DNA of 7,971 nucleotides from an uncultured Comamonadaceae bacterium (GCA_937871735.1 CALMOI010000399.1:1-7971); one strand, 5' to 3'; positions 1 through 7,456 are shown, numbered from the stretch's first letter. Notes: a model not told the origin generated them from the sequence alone. Numbers and translations are program-made.

Positions 1-2
1 TG

Positions 3-1772
3 GACATGGCGACCACTTTCGTCAACTCGACCATGACCGTCAACTTCAGCGACGGCAGCAAAGAAAACTTCACACTGGGCTACAAGCCTTTCTTCATCAC
101 CGGCAACCAAGTGTCTAACGGCAACGGCGGTACGGTGCTGGCTGGCGGCTACTACGACATCAACAACCAGCCGATTTTGGACACCTCGGGTGCCACCTCG
201 CGCCAGTTCTTCTCGGACTGCCCGGACGGCAGCTCGCTCATCACGCTGGCCAAGCCCACCGTCAGCGGCGTCAAGGGCAACACGGTGTTTGCTGTGGTGC
301 AGTTTGAGTACGTCACTCGCAATTTGGCTGGCGCTTCGATGTACGGCCAACTGCCTTCGCCCATCGCCGTGCTGACGCTGGATCAAGACCCGAACACCGG
401 CAGCTTGTCGCTGGTCAAGTACCACAACGTGGACACCTCGGGCGTCAAGGGCCTGTGGATCACCTGCGGTGCCAGCTTGTCTCCTTGGGGCACACACCTG
501 TCCAGCGAAGAGTACGAACCCGATGCCTTCGACCAAGGCGCGCTGGGCCAACCGCTGGCGACGCTGAAGGCTTTCAGCAAGAACCTGTTTGGCAGCGAAA
601 CCACGGCCAACCCCTACGACTACGGCCACCTGCCCGAAGTGACGGTGAACGCCGACGGCACCGGCACCATCGCCAAGCATTACTGCCTGGGCCGCATCTC
701 GCACGAGCTGATCCAGATGATGCCCGACAACCGCACCGCGCTGATGGGCGATGACTTCACCAACGGCGGCCTGTTCATGTTCGTGGCCGACAAAGAAAAA
801 GACCTGTCCGCAGGCACTTTGTACGTCGCCAAGTACACCAGCGAGTTGAACGCCACCTCCAGCGCCACCATCAGCTGGATCAAGTTGGGCCACGCCACCA
901 GCGCCGAAATCAAGGCCCTGGTGAGCGGCGGCGTCAAGGCCACCGACATCATGGATTCGGTCACCACCGACCCCGCTGATGCCAGCTACACCAAGATCGT
1001 CCTGAGCAAAAAGACGCTGTGGGTCAAGGTCAAGTCTGGCAAAGAACTGGCAGCCGCCTTCTTGGAAACCCACCGCTACGCCGCGCTCAAGGGCGGCAGC
1101 TTGGCCTTCACCAAGATGGAAGGCACCACCGTCAACACCAAGGACAAGAAGGCTTACTCGGCCATCTCGGCCATCAAGGATTCGATGGTCACAGGCAAGA
1201 CTGGCAACGTGCCCGCCCTGAACGTCAACTTTCCCAGCGCCATCAACGCTGGCGGCGTGCTGGAACACACCCTGACGGGCAGCCAAAAGGACAGCGACGG
1301 CAATGCCATCGACAGCGCCTGGGTGCCGGCCAGCTCGCAATTCATCTTGCTGGGCGAAGACTTGGCCGCCGCCGACACGCTGGGCAACTTGGCCAACGCC
1401 GCCAAGATCGGTAACCCCGACAACCTGAAGTTCGCTGAAAAAATGCGCACCCTGTTCATCGGCGAAGACAGCGGTCTGCACGTCAACAACTTCTTGTGGG
1501 CCTACAACGTCGATACCAAGGTGCTCAGCCGCGTGCTGTCGTGCCCGGCGGGTGCTGAATCCACCGGCCTGCACGCCGTGGACGACATCAATGGCTGGAC
1601 TTACGTGATGAGCAACTTCCAGCACGCTGGCGACTGGGAAACTCCGCTGCACGACATCGTCAAGCCCACGCTCGATCCGCTGGTGCGTGCCGAGTACAAC
1701 GACCGCTACGGCGCAGCCGTCGGCTATCTGACGGGCAGTGTGTCGGGTCAACTGTCGTTGGCTAAGCGCTAA
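3..1772 (+). CDS. PhoX/DUF839-family alkaline phosphatase-like protein (5' partial)
   Basis: This is probably a member of the PhoX/DUF839 family, calcium/iron-dependent phosphomonoesterases exported to release phosphate from organic esters. The frame is open to the left edge. The first ATG, at base 6, gives 588 aa with no signal peptide, so the real start and an export signal probably lie upstream. Family-like blocks, numbered from that ATG: C154 followed by SPWGT and paired glutamates E168-E169, resembling the PhoX NC-x-GG-x-TPWGT-x-L-x-x-EE block whose Cys binds iron; SHE at 232-234; GDD at 248-250 before GGLFMFV; MEG at 371-373; PDNL at 471-474 leading into GEDSG at 486-490; and a C-terminal block at about 520-544. 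The length suits a PhoX-type beta-propeller. A strong terminator follows, so it is transcribed separately from the next operon. Any Pho box would lie outside the window. DUF839 members are not all proven phosphatases; family assignment is firm, activity less so. Confidence 0.85.
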   Translation, partial: DMATTFVNSTMTVNFSDGSKENFTLGYKPFFITGNQVSNGNGGTVLAGGYYDINNQPILDTSGATSRQFFSDCPDGSSLITLAKPTVSGVKGNTVFAVVQFEYVTRNLAGASMYGQLPSPIAVLTLDQDPNTGSLSLVKYHNVDTSGVKGLWITCGASLSPWGTHLSSEEYEPDAFDQGALGQPLATLKAFSKNLFGSETTANPYDYGHLPEVTVNADGTGTIAKHYCLGRISHELIQMMPDNRTALMGDDFTNGGLFMFVADKEKDLSAGTLYVAKYTSELNATSSATISWIKLGHATSAEIKALVSGGVKATDIMDSVTTDPADASYTKIVLSKKTLWVKVKSGKELAAAFLETHRYAALKGGSLAFTKMEGTTVNTKDKKAYSAISAIKDSMVTGKTGNVPALNVNFPSAINAGGVLEHTLTGSQKDSDGNAIDSAWVPASSQFILLGEDLAAADTLGNLANAAKIGNPDNLKFAEKMRTLFIGEDSGLHVNNFLWAYNVDTKVLSRVLSCPAGAESTGLHAVDDINGWTYVMSNFQHAGDWETPLHDIVKPTLDPLVRAEYNDRYGAAVGYLTGSVSGQLSLAKR

Positions 1773-1809
1773 ATCTGCTGCGGCTTGCCGCATCTGCGCA
1801 CCGCACTCG

Positions 1810-1841
1810 GCGGCTAGGCATGAAGCTTGGCCGCTTTTTTT
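1810..1841 (+). terminator. Rho-independent terminator after the phoX-like gene
   Basis: A 10-bp stem is formed by 1810-1819 (GCGGCTAGGC) and 1825-1834 (GCTTGGCCGC), including two G-U pairs, with a 5-nt ATGAA loop. Seven T residues follow at 1835-1841. It lies 37 nt after the upstream stop codon and reads only in the plus direction. A second short hairpin without a T-run (1779-1792, TGCGGC/GCCGCA) sits just before it. Confidence 0.9.
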
Positions 1842-1853
1842 ATGGCGGCACGC

Positions 1854-1859
1854 TACCAT
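1854..1859 (+). promoter_or_regulatory. Possible -10 element (TACCAT) for the MCE operon
   Basis: TACCAT matches the -10 consensus TATAAT at four of six positions and lies between the terminator T-run and the likely GTG start of the permease at 1866. Start-site spacing of about 7 nt would place +1 at or next to that GTG, giving a leaderless message. No convincing -35 lies 16-18 nt upstream; TTGGCC at 1827 is too far away. The argument is mostly positional: transcription of the operon must restart after the terminator, and only about 25 nt are available. Confidence 0.3.
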
Positions 1860-1865
1860 CTGGCC

Positions 1866-3044
1866 GTGAATTCTGTTTCTACTCACACGCCGCTAGAGGC
1901 GCTCACGCTGACACCCGGTCTTGACTTGGATGCTCCCGTTCAAGGCGCGGTGCGTGTGCGTCTGCGCGGGCATTGGACGGCCAGGCATTTGACCGTGCCT
2001 GCGGATTGGGCCGCGCTGGCGCGCAGTTTGCGGATGCTGCCCGCGCAATCGGGCGGGCGCTTGGCGACTGAGTTGGTTTGGGATTTGCGCGGCGTGGCTC
2101 GGCTCGATCATTTGGGTGCGCAACTGCTGTGGAACCACTGGGGCCGTGTCTGGCCTGCTGATCTCCATGTGCTGCCCGAGCAGCGCGCCGTGTTGGAGCG
2201 CGTGGCGCGCTACAGCGTGAACGTACCGCCGTGCCCCACGCCCACGCTGTGGCAGCGCTTTGTTTATTTGGGGGCGCTGCTGTTCAAATTGGCTGGTCAT
2301 GTCGGCGACGGCGTGCGCCTGATTGGCCAATTGCTGCTGGATGCGCTGCGCCTGCTGCGTCATCCGAGCGAGGGGCCGTGGCGCGACATCTCGGGCCATC
2401 TGTACCAAATCGGGGCCACGGCGCTGCCGATCACCGCGATGGTGGGTTTTTTGATTGGCGTGGTGCTGGCTTACCTGACGGCGCAGCAGCTGCGGCTGTT
2501 CGGTGCGGAGTACCTGATCGTCAACATGCTGGGCTTGTCGCTGACGCGCGAGCTGGGGCCGGTGTTGGCGGCGGTGCTGATTGCGGGCCGATCAGGCTCG
2601 GCCATCACGGCGCAGATTGGCGTGATGCGCGTCACCGAAGAGCTGGACGCCATGCGCGTCATGGGCATTCCGCTGGGTTACCGGCTGGTGCTGCCGCGTG
2701 CGCTGGCCTTGTCGCTGGCGATGCCCTTGATTGCGCTGTGGACGACGGTGTGCGCGCTGGTCGGCGGCATGTTGGCGGCTGACATTGCGCTGGGCGTGAC
2801 ACCTTCGTTCTTCCTCAACGCCTTGCCGCGCGTGGTGCCGCTGGTCAATTTGACGCTGGCGATGGGCAAGTCGGTGGTGTTTGGCCTGTTGATTGCGCTG
2901 GTCGGCTGCCACTACGGCCTGCGCATTCAGCCCAACACCGAGAGCTTGGGGCGCGGCACCACGGCCTCGGTGGTCACGTCGATCACGGTGGTGATTTTGG
3001 TGGACGCGCTGTTCGCCGTGATCTTCAAAAACTTGGGGCTGTAA
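1866..3044 (+). CDS. MlaE-type lipid ABC transporter permease with N-terminal STAS-like domain
   Basis: This is the inner-membrane permease of an MCE-type phospholipid transporter. I place the start at GTG 1866 (392 aa). An in-frame ATG at 1842 abuts the T-run of the upstream terminator, and a TTG at 1827 lies inside its stem, so both are less likely; no start has a clear Shine-Dalgarno. Residues about 27-120 are soluble and resemble a STAS/MlaB domain (DLRGVARLDHLGAQLL). Residues about 132-392 are the MlaE permease: an amphipathic lead-in, hydrophobic helices, the LTRELGPVL motif near 226-234, and the conserved GRSGSAITAQIG segment running into EELDAM and MGIPLGYR. The C-terminal part adds further membrane helices, ending in VILVDALFAVIF. 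It is first in a tight operon, with the ATPase gene 3 nt downstream. The fused STAS-like domain probably replaces a separate MlaB, which binds the ATPase in the Mla system. Confidence 0.9.
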   Translation: MNSVSTHTPLEALTLTPGLDLDAPVQGAVRVRLRGHWTARHLTVPADWAALARSLRMLPAQSGGRLATELVWDLRGVARLDHLGAQLLWNHWGRVWPADLHVLPEQRAVLERVARYSVNVPPCPTPTLWQRFVYLGALLFKLAGHVGDGVRLIGQLLLDALRLLRHPSEGPWRDISGHLYQIGATALPITAMVGFLIGVVLAYLTAQQLRLFGAEYLIVNMLGLSLTRELGPVLAAVLIAGRSGSAITAQIGVMRVTEELDAMRVMGIPLGYRLVLPRALALSLAMPLIALWTTVCALVGGMLAADIALGVTPSFFLNALPRVVPLVNLTLAMGKSVVFGLLIALVGCHYGLRIQPNTESLGRGTTASVVTSITVVILVDALFAVIFKNLGL

Positions 3045-3047
3045 CGC

Positions 3048-3893
3048 ATGAGTCTCGCTGCTGATTCGCACCTGCCCGCTGTGGCCGCCGCTGCCGTCAC
3101 CGCCGCCGAGCCGTCGGTGGTGGACATCCAAGGGCTGTGGAGCGTGTTCCACGTCGCCGGGGTGGACATGGTGGTGCACAAAAACCTGAATTTGCAGGTG
3201 CCGCGTGGTGAGATGCTGTCGCTGGTTGGCGGCTCGGGCACGGGTAAAACCGTGCTGCTGCGGCAAATGCTGGGGTTGGAGCAGCCGCAGCGCGGCAGCG
3301 TCACCGTGCTCGGGCAGCCTGCGGCGCAGCTCGGAGCCAAGGGCGCGGCCAGCCGGGTGGGTATGTTGTTTCAGCACGGGGCGCTGTTTTCAGCATTCAC
3401 GGTGCTGGAAAACATTGCTTTCCCGCTGCGCGAAATCAAGTGCCTGCCCGATGAACTGATCCGCGATGCGGCGCTGCTCAAGCTGCAAATGGTGGGGCTC
3501 GACATCAAACACGCGCACAAAATGCCCGCTGAACTGTCGGGCGGCATGATCAAGCGGGTGGCGCTGGCACGTGCGCTGATCATGGATCCGCCTTTGCTGC
3601 TGCTGGACGAGCCCACGGCGGGCCTCGATCCCGACAGTTCCGATGCGTTTTGCGCGCTGCTGCGCTCTCTGCACCGCGAGCTGGGCTTCACGGTGGTGAT
3701 GGTCACGCACGATCTGGATACGCTGTTTGAACTCAGCACGCGCATCGCGGTGGTGGCGGATCAGCACATCATCATCAACGCGCCGCCGTCTGAGGTGGTG
3801 GCGCATCCGCACCCTTTCATCCACGACTTCTTCCGGGGCGGACGCGGCCAGCGCGCGATGGCGCTGCTGCACCCGTCCCCCACTTTCGTTTGA
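3048..3893 (+). CDS. MlaF-type ABC transporter ATP-binding protein
   Basis: This is the cytoplasmic ATPase that powers the MCE lipid transporter, binding the MlaE-type permease just upstream. The 281-aa protein has a complete nucleotide-binding domain: Walker A GGSGTGKT at 61-68, Q-loop Q109, signature LSGGM at 163-167, Walker B LLLLDE at 183-188 with catalytic E188, D-loop GLDP, and switch H221 in VMVTHDLD. The LSGGM-(x)KRVALARA signature and the FQHGALFSAFTVLENIAFPL segment after the Q-loop are typical of MlaF/Ttg2A-type ATPases. An alanine-rich stretch of about 20 residues precedes the domain. ATG 3048 lies 3 nt after the permease stop. GGGG at 3035-3038 can serve as ribosome-binding site, and translational coupling is likely. 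All catalytic residues are present. The gene belongs to a second MCE system rather than canonical mla, because no mlaC or mlaB accompanies it. Confidence 0.95.
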   Translation: MSLAADSHLPAVAAAAVTAAEPSVVDIQGLWSVFHVAGVDMVVHKNLNLQVPRGEMLSLVGGSGTGKTVLLRQMLGLEQPQRGSVTVLGQPAAQLGAKGAASRVGMLFQHGALFSAFTVLENIAFPLREIKCLPDELIRDAALLKLQMVGLDIKHAHKMPAELSGGMIKRVALARALIMDPPLLLLDEPTAGLDPDSSDAFCALLRSLHRELGFTVVMVTHDLDTLFELSTRIAVVADQHIIINAPPSEVVAHPHPFIHDFFRGGRGQRAMALLHPSPTFV

Positions 3894-3905
3894 GTAAAGA
3901 ACCCG

Positions 3906-4892
3906 ATGGAAAACAAAGCCCATGCCTTGGCCGCCGGAGCCTTCGTGCTGTTCATGACCGCCTTGCTGATCGGGCTGGGCTGGTGGCTCAGCCGCGATGG
4001 CGCGGAGCGCGAAACCTACGAGCTGACTTCCCGCGACACCATCACCGGCTTGCAGCCCCAAGCGGCGGTGCGTTTTCGGGGCGTGCCGGTGGGCAAAGTC
4101 ACCAACATCAGCTTTGACCCGAAAACCACGGGCAATGTGCTGATTCGCATCACGGTAGACAAGAGCGCACCCATCACCGCATCGACCTACGCGACGCTGG
4201 GCTACCAAGGCGTGACCGGCCAAGCGCACATTCAACTGGACGACAGCGGCCTCTCGAAGGAGCCGCTGGAGTCGTTCAACGGCGAACCGGCGCGCATCCC
4301 GCTGCGCCCCAGTTTGATGGGCCGCATCACCGACCAAGGCACGCAGTTGCTGGTGCAAGTGGAAGAGATCACGCGCCGCGTCAACCAGCTGCTGGCCCCA
4401 GAAAACCAAAAAGTCATGCTCGGCACCGTGGCCCAAGCGGGCGAAGCTGCGCAGAGCTTTCGCCAACTGGCGGTGGACATGCGCGCCGTGCTGGGCACCG
4501 CCGGGGGCAAGACCCCAGACGCCAACGTGGGCGAGGTGCTGCACACCGCACGCGGCACGCTGCAATCGCTGCAAACCACCTCAGAGGCCACCCGGCAGGC
4601 CGTGACCCAAGTCGGCCAAACCGTGAAACGCCTGCAAGACAGCGGCGGCGTGCTCGACAAACTCGGTCAAGGCGCTGAGGCGCTGGCGCAAGGCGCAGGC
4701 ACGCTCAACGCCAACACCTTGCCGCGCCTGAATCAAGTCAGCGACGAGGCCAGCCGCGCCGTGCGTCAACTGGGCCGCACCGCCAGCACCTTGAACGAGA
4801 ACCCGCAATCGCTGCTGTACGGCAACGGCCCCATCGCCCCCGGCCCCGGCGAAGCAGGCTTCACGGCACCCGCTGCCGCGCCCGCCCATTGA
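3906..4892 (+). CDS. MCE-domain (MlaD-family) lipid transport protein
   Basis: This is the periplasmic substrate-binding component of the transporter. MCE proteins assemble into rings, usually hexamers, with a central hydrophobic channel for lipids. The 328-aa protein has a short cytoplasmic start, one transmembrane anchor at about 7-28, and a single MCE domain at about 38-116 (TGLQPQAAVRFRGVPVGKV, then LGYQGVTGQAHIQLD). A long Gln/Ala/Thr-rich helical region follows at about 140-300, probably coiled coil. The tail is Pro/Gly/Ala-rich and begins NPQSLLYG. The helical extension makes it much longer than E. coli MlaD (about 183 aa); it may form a barrel or needle extending the channel towards the outer membrane, as in PqiB. 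ATG 3906 lies 12 nt after the ATPase stop with only a weak AAAGA ribosome site, consistent with coupling. There is one MCE domain, against three in PqiB and seven in YebT/LetB. Confidence 0.93.
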   Translation: MENKAHALAAGAFVLFMTALLIGLGWWLSRDGAERETYELTSRDTITGLQPQAAVRFRGVPVGKVTNISFDPKTTGNVLIRITVDKSAPITASTYATLGYQGVTGQAHIQLDDSGLSKEPLESFNGEPARIPLRPSLMGRITDQGTQLLVQVEEITRRVNQLLAPENQKVMLGTVAQAGEAAQSFRQLAVDMRAVLGTAGGKTPDANVGEVLHTARGTLQSLQTTSEATRQAVTQVGQTVKRLQDSGGVLDKLGQGAEALAQGAGTLNANTLPRLNQVSDEASRAVRQLGRTASTLNENPQSLLYGNGPIAPGPGEAGFTAPAAAPAH

Positions 4893-4934
4893 CAGCCTTA
4901 TTGACACCCGCGCCCTGCCCAGGAACTACCCGTC

Positions 4935-5585
4935 ATGAATCCCTTGAGCTTTCCCCGTCGACTGGCGTTGCTGGCCGCTGCACTCGCCGCCAGCTTGTTG
5001 AGCGCTTGCGCCGCCTTGCCTGAGAAGCCGGTGCGCCCCGTGGTCTACGACTTTGGCCCCGCATCTCTGGCAGGGTCTGCTGTGGCGGTGGGCAACGCTG
5101 CCGTAGCGCCGCTGCCCGCGCTGATGCTGGCCGACATCCAAGCGCCCGCCGCGTTGGACGGCACCGCCATGCTCTACCGCTTGGCCTACACCGATGCGCG
5201 CCAACTGCGCCCCTACGCCCAGGCCCGCTGGAGCATGACCCCCGCGCAACTGGTGCGCCAGCGCCTGCGCGAGCAACTGAGCGCGCAACGCACCGTGCTC
5301 AACCCCGGCGAAGCCCCCGCCAACCTGACACTGCGCCTAGAGCTGGAAGAATTCACCCAAATTTTTGACCAGCCCGACCACGCCAGCGCCCAAGTGCGCC
5401 TGCGCGCCACGCTGGTGGACACCCAAGCGGGCCGCGAACGCCTGCTGGCCCAACGCCAAGCCAGCGCCCAGCGCCCCGCACCCACCCCTGATGCCGCAGG
5501 GGGCGTGCAAGCCCTGGCCGCTGCGACCGATGCGGTGGTGGCGGAGCTGGCGCAATGGGTGGGGCAGGTGGCCCCGGCACGTTAA
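4935..5585 (+). CDS. ABC-type transport auxiliary lipoprotein (PqiC-like)
   Basis: This is a small lipoprotein of the ABC_trans_aux family (PF03886-like), which includes PqiC and partners MCE transporters, probably as the outer-membrane end of the lipid path. The 216-aa precursor has a basic N-terminus (RR at 8-9), a hydrophobic stretch at 10-22, and a lipobox LSAC ending at C25. Residues +2 and +3 are Ala-Ala, with no Asp retention signal, so Lol sorting to the outer membrane is expected. Family hallmarks are VYDFGPAS at 37-44, DIQAPAALDG at 67-76 and the MLYRLAYTDARQLRPYAQARW run at 79-99. ATG 4935 has AGGAA at 4921-4925. It is the fourth gene of the operon, 42 nt after the MCE gene. Two ATTGACA copies lie in that gap, without an evident -10 element. 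Confidence 0.88.
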   Translation: MNPLSFPRRLALLAAALAASLLSACAALPEKPVRPVVYDFGPASLAGSAVAVGNAAVAPLPALMLADIQAPAALDGTAMLYRLAYTDARQLRPYAQARWSMTPAQLVRQRLREQLSAQRTVLNPGEAPANLTLRLELEEFTQIFDQPDHASAQVRLRATLVDTQAGRERLLAQRQASAQRPAPTPDAAGGVQALAAATDAVVAELAQWVGQVAPAR

Positions 5586-5599
5586 TTTGATCAACCCAC

Positions 5600-5604
5600 A
5601 GGAA
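5600..5604 (+). promoter_or_regulatory. Ribosome-binding site fixing the hydrolase start
   Basis: AGGAA sits 6 nt before ATG 5611. It supports that start over in-frame upstream starts, which would lie inside the lipoprotein gene. Confidence 0.75.
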
Positions 5605-5610
5605 TTTCCC

Positions 5611-6300
5611 ATGAGCCACTTCATCACCCTGACCGCCGCTGACGGTTTTGCTTGTCCGGTTTACGTTGCCGAGCCCGTGGGCGCGCCCCAGGGCGCGGTG
5701 GTCGTGTTGCAAGAGATTTTTGGCCTGAACGCCCACATCCGGGCCGTGGCGGATGGTTATGCGGCAGCGGGTTATTTGGCGCTGGCCCCTGCCACTTTTC
5801 ACCGCGTTCAGCCTGATGTGGAGTTGGGCTACACCCCCGCAGACATGGGCGCGGGCTCCGCCTTGAAAGCAGCGGTCGAGGCCTTGCCCGCGCCGGGCGT
5901 GCTGGCCGATGTGCAAGCCGCTATCAACTACGCCGCTCAGACCTCGGGCGGCAAAGTGGGCATCGTCGGTTACTGCTGGGGCGGCTTGTTGACTTGGCGC
6001 GCGGCTTGCACCTTGTCTGGGCTGGCGGCGGCGGTGCCGTACTACGGCGGCGGCATGACCACTGCCGCTGAAATCGCCCGTCAGCCGCAAGTGCCGGTGC
6101 TGGCGCATTTTGCCGACACAGACCATTGGATCTCGCCCGAGAGCATCACGGCCTTCGCGCAAGCGCACCCGGAAGTCCAAGTGCAGGTCTACGCAGGTCA
6201 ACACGGTTTCAACTGCGACCACCGCGCCGCCTACAACGCGGCAGCCGCCACGCTGGCCCGCGAGCGCACGCTGGCGTTTTTCGCGCAGCACTTGGCCTGA
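5611..6300 (+). CDS. Dienelactone hydrolase family protein
   Basis: This is a cytoplasmic alpha/beta hydrolase of the dienelactone hydrolase (DLH) family. The founding member, ClcD-type DLH, opens dienelactone to maleylacetate in chlorocatechol degradation. The 229-aa protein carries the DLH Cys-Asp-His triad: nucleophile C122 in GYCWGG, D171 in FADTDHW, and H198 in AGQHGFNC. QEIFGLN at 34-40 contains the conserved Glu (E35) that in DLH keeps the Cys in its resting state. The length is close to the roughly 230 aa of classical DLH. The frame is open upstream into the lipoprotein gene, but the start is fixed by ATG 5611 with AGGAA 6 nt before it, and the DLH fold begins there. It lies 25 nt after the lipoprotein stop and may share its transcript. 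No other aromatic-degradation gene is present, so the substrate is unknown; many genomic DLH paralogues act on other esters or lactones. Confidence 0.92.
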   Translation: MSHFITLTAADGFACPVYVAEPVGAPQGAVVVLQEIFGLNAHIRAVADGYAAAGYLALAPATFHRVQPDVELGYTPADMGAGSALKAAVEALPAPGVLADVQAAINYAAQTSGGKVGIVGYCWGGLLTWRAACTLSGLAAAVPYYGGGMTTAAEIARQPQVPVLAHFADTDHWISPESITAFAQAHPEVQVQVYAGQHGFNCDHRAAYNAAAATLARERTLAFFAQHLA

Positions 6301-6330
6301 AGTGCTGCGGCTGGGTGCGGTCAGGTGGCG

Positions 6331-7440
6331 TCAATGGCCGCCGTCTGCCAAGTAGCGCATCCGCCAAAAGAATACGCCCAGCCCCAGGGCGATACAGGCC
6401 ATTGCGCCCATCGCCAGCCAAAAGCCGCCGTGTTGATGCACCAGCGGGATGAATTCAAAGTTCATCCCGAAAATTCCGGCGATCAGGTTCAGCGGCAAAA
6501 AGATGGCGGTGAGCACGGTGAGCGTGCGCATGATGTCGTTGGTGCGGTTGCCCTGCGCTGAAAAGTGCATTTGCACGGCAGTTTCGGCGTTTTGCTCCAG
6601 CCGCCGCACATGGTGAACCACGCGCTCAATGTGTTCCAACACGTCGCGGCTGCGCACGCTGAGCAGGTCGCGCTCACGTCGCCCGGCGAGGGTGTCGGCC
6701 TCGGGCCAAGTGGCCAGGGCTTCGATCCAGTCTTGCACGGCGGCGCGCTGGTCTTCGCAGATGTCGTCCAGCAGGTGCAGCGACAGCCGTGCGTCCAACA
6801 GTGCGGCCCAGTTGTTGAAGCGGGTGTGCGGCAGCAGCAGTTCTTCTTGCCAGTGGTCGAGCTGGCGGGTGAGTTCGCGGCGCAGTTCAAGGTAGCCATC
6901 GACCATCAGGTTGACGATGCGCAGCATCAAGTCGGGCGGGCTGGTGGGCAGCCGTGCGCCAGCAGCGCGTGATTCGGCGCTGCCTGAGGAGTGCAAGCGC
7001 GTGGCGTAGGTGTCGCGCACCGCGCAGTCTGTGGGGTGTACGGTGAGCAGCACGTGGTCAAACACCGCAAAGCCGACTGGGCTGGTGTCGATGCGCCGCA
7101 AGATGGGCGGCCCGCGCCGTTTGGTGGGTTGGTGCAGCACTTCGCCGGGGTGGGCCAGATCGGTTTCACTTTGCCCGCTGGCCAGCCGACGAAACACCAG
7201 CACGTCGTACTGCGAGGTGTAGTCGTAGTGCGAGGGCAGTTGGTTGTTGAGCAGGTCGGAGATGTGCAAGTCCACCAAAGCGGTGCCGCACAGTTGTTGC
7301 AGCGTGGCTTGGAGGTGCGCTTGGATGACTTCAAATTCCCGCCGTGCGCAGGCAATCCAGATATAGCCTTGAGCGGGCAGGCTTTGGGGCAACGTGTCGG
7401 TTTCGGTCACGCCGGTGGGGGTGATGGCGAAGGTGCGCAT
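6331..7440 (-). CDS. CorA-family divalent cation (Mg2+/Co2+-type) transporter
   Basis: This is an inner-membrane CorA-type channel protein; the family forms pentamers that carry Mg2+ and related divalent cations. With the start at 7440 it is 369 aa: a large cytoplasmic N-terminal domain and long helical region (to about 300), then two C-terminal membrane helices at about 306-325 and 340-360. The GMN signature at 325-327 sits at the end of the first helix, in GIFGMNFEFIPL. The tail is short and basic (RMRYL). The frame stays open to 7533, but that extension overlaps the upstream gene and is Pro/Ala-rich, so the ATG at 7440 (MRTFAITPTGVTE) is preferred although its Shine-Dalgarno is poor. It lies 16 nt after the globin-like gene and converges on the hydrolase, with 30 nt between stops. 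GMN suggests CorA rather than a non-transporting homologue; Mg2+ versus Zn2+ or Co2+ cannot be decided. Confidence 0.9.
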   Translation of the reverse strand: MRTFAITPTGVTETDTLPQSLPAQGYIWIACARREFEVIQAHLQATLQQLCGTALVDLHISDLLNNQLPSHYDYTSQYDVLVFRRLASGQSETDLAHPGEVLHQPTKRRGPPILRRIDTSPVGFAVFDHVLLTVHPTDCAVRDTYATRLHSSGSAESRAAGARLPTSPPDLMLRIVNLMVDGYLELRRELTRQLDHWQEELLLPHTRFNNWAALLDARLSLHLLDDICEDQRAAVQDWIEALATWPEADTLAGRRERDLLSVRSRDVLEHIERVVHHVRRLEQNAETAVQMHFSAQGNRTNDIMRTLTVLTAIFLPLNLIAGIFGMNFEFIPLVHQHGGFWLAMGAMACIALGLGVFFWRMRYLADGGH

Positions 7441-7456
7441 GGTGAATGTGTTTGGG

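Noticed and set aside
2592..3377. Minus-strand open frame (261 codons) opposite the permease and ATPase genes
   Set aside because: Its composition is dominated by His, Arg and Gln, and it covers conserved coding sequence on the other strand; no family resemblance.
3390..4574. Long open frame on the minus strand (394 codons) opposite the ATPase and MCE genes
   Set aside because: It spans two well-supported plus-strand genes, is rich in His, Arg, Gln and Ala with no recognisable domain, and is a typical by-product of GC-rich third codon positions.
4889..4929. Full sigma-70 promoter from the TTGACA copies
   Set aside because: No acceptable -10 hexamer lies 16-18 nt downstream of either copy; I kept only the repeat itself as a weak observation.
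5365..5610. In-frame N-terminal extension of the hydrolase into the lipoprotein gene
   Set aside because: The extension is low-complexity, overlaps a conserved lipoprotein, and the ATG at 5611 has a well-placed AGGAA.
5353..6291. Minus-strand open frame (312 codons) opposite the hydrolase gene
   Set aside because: It mirrors the hydrolase gene with its intact catalytic triad and has no motif of its own.
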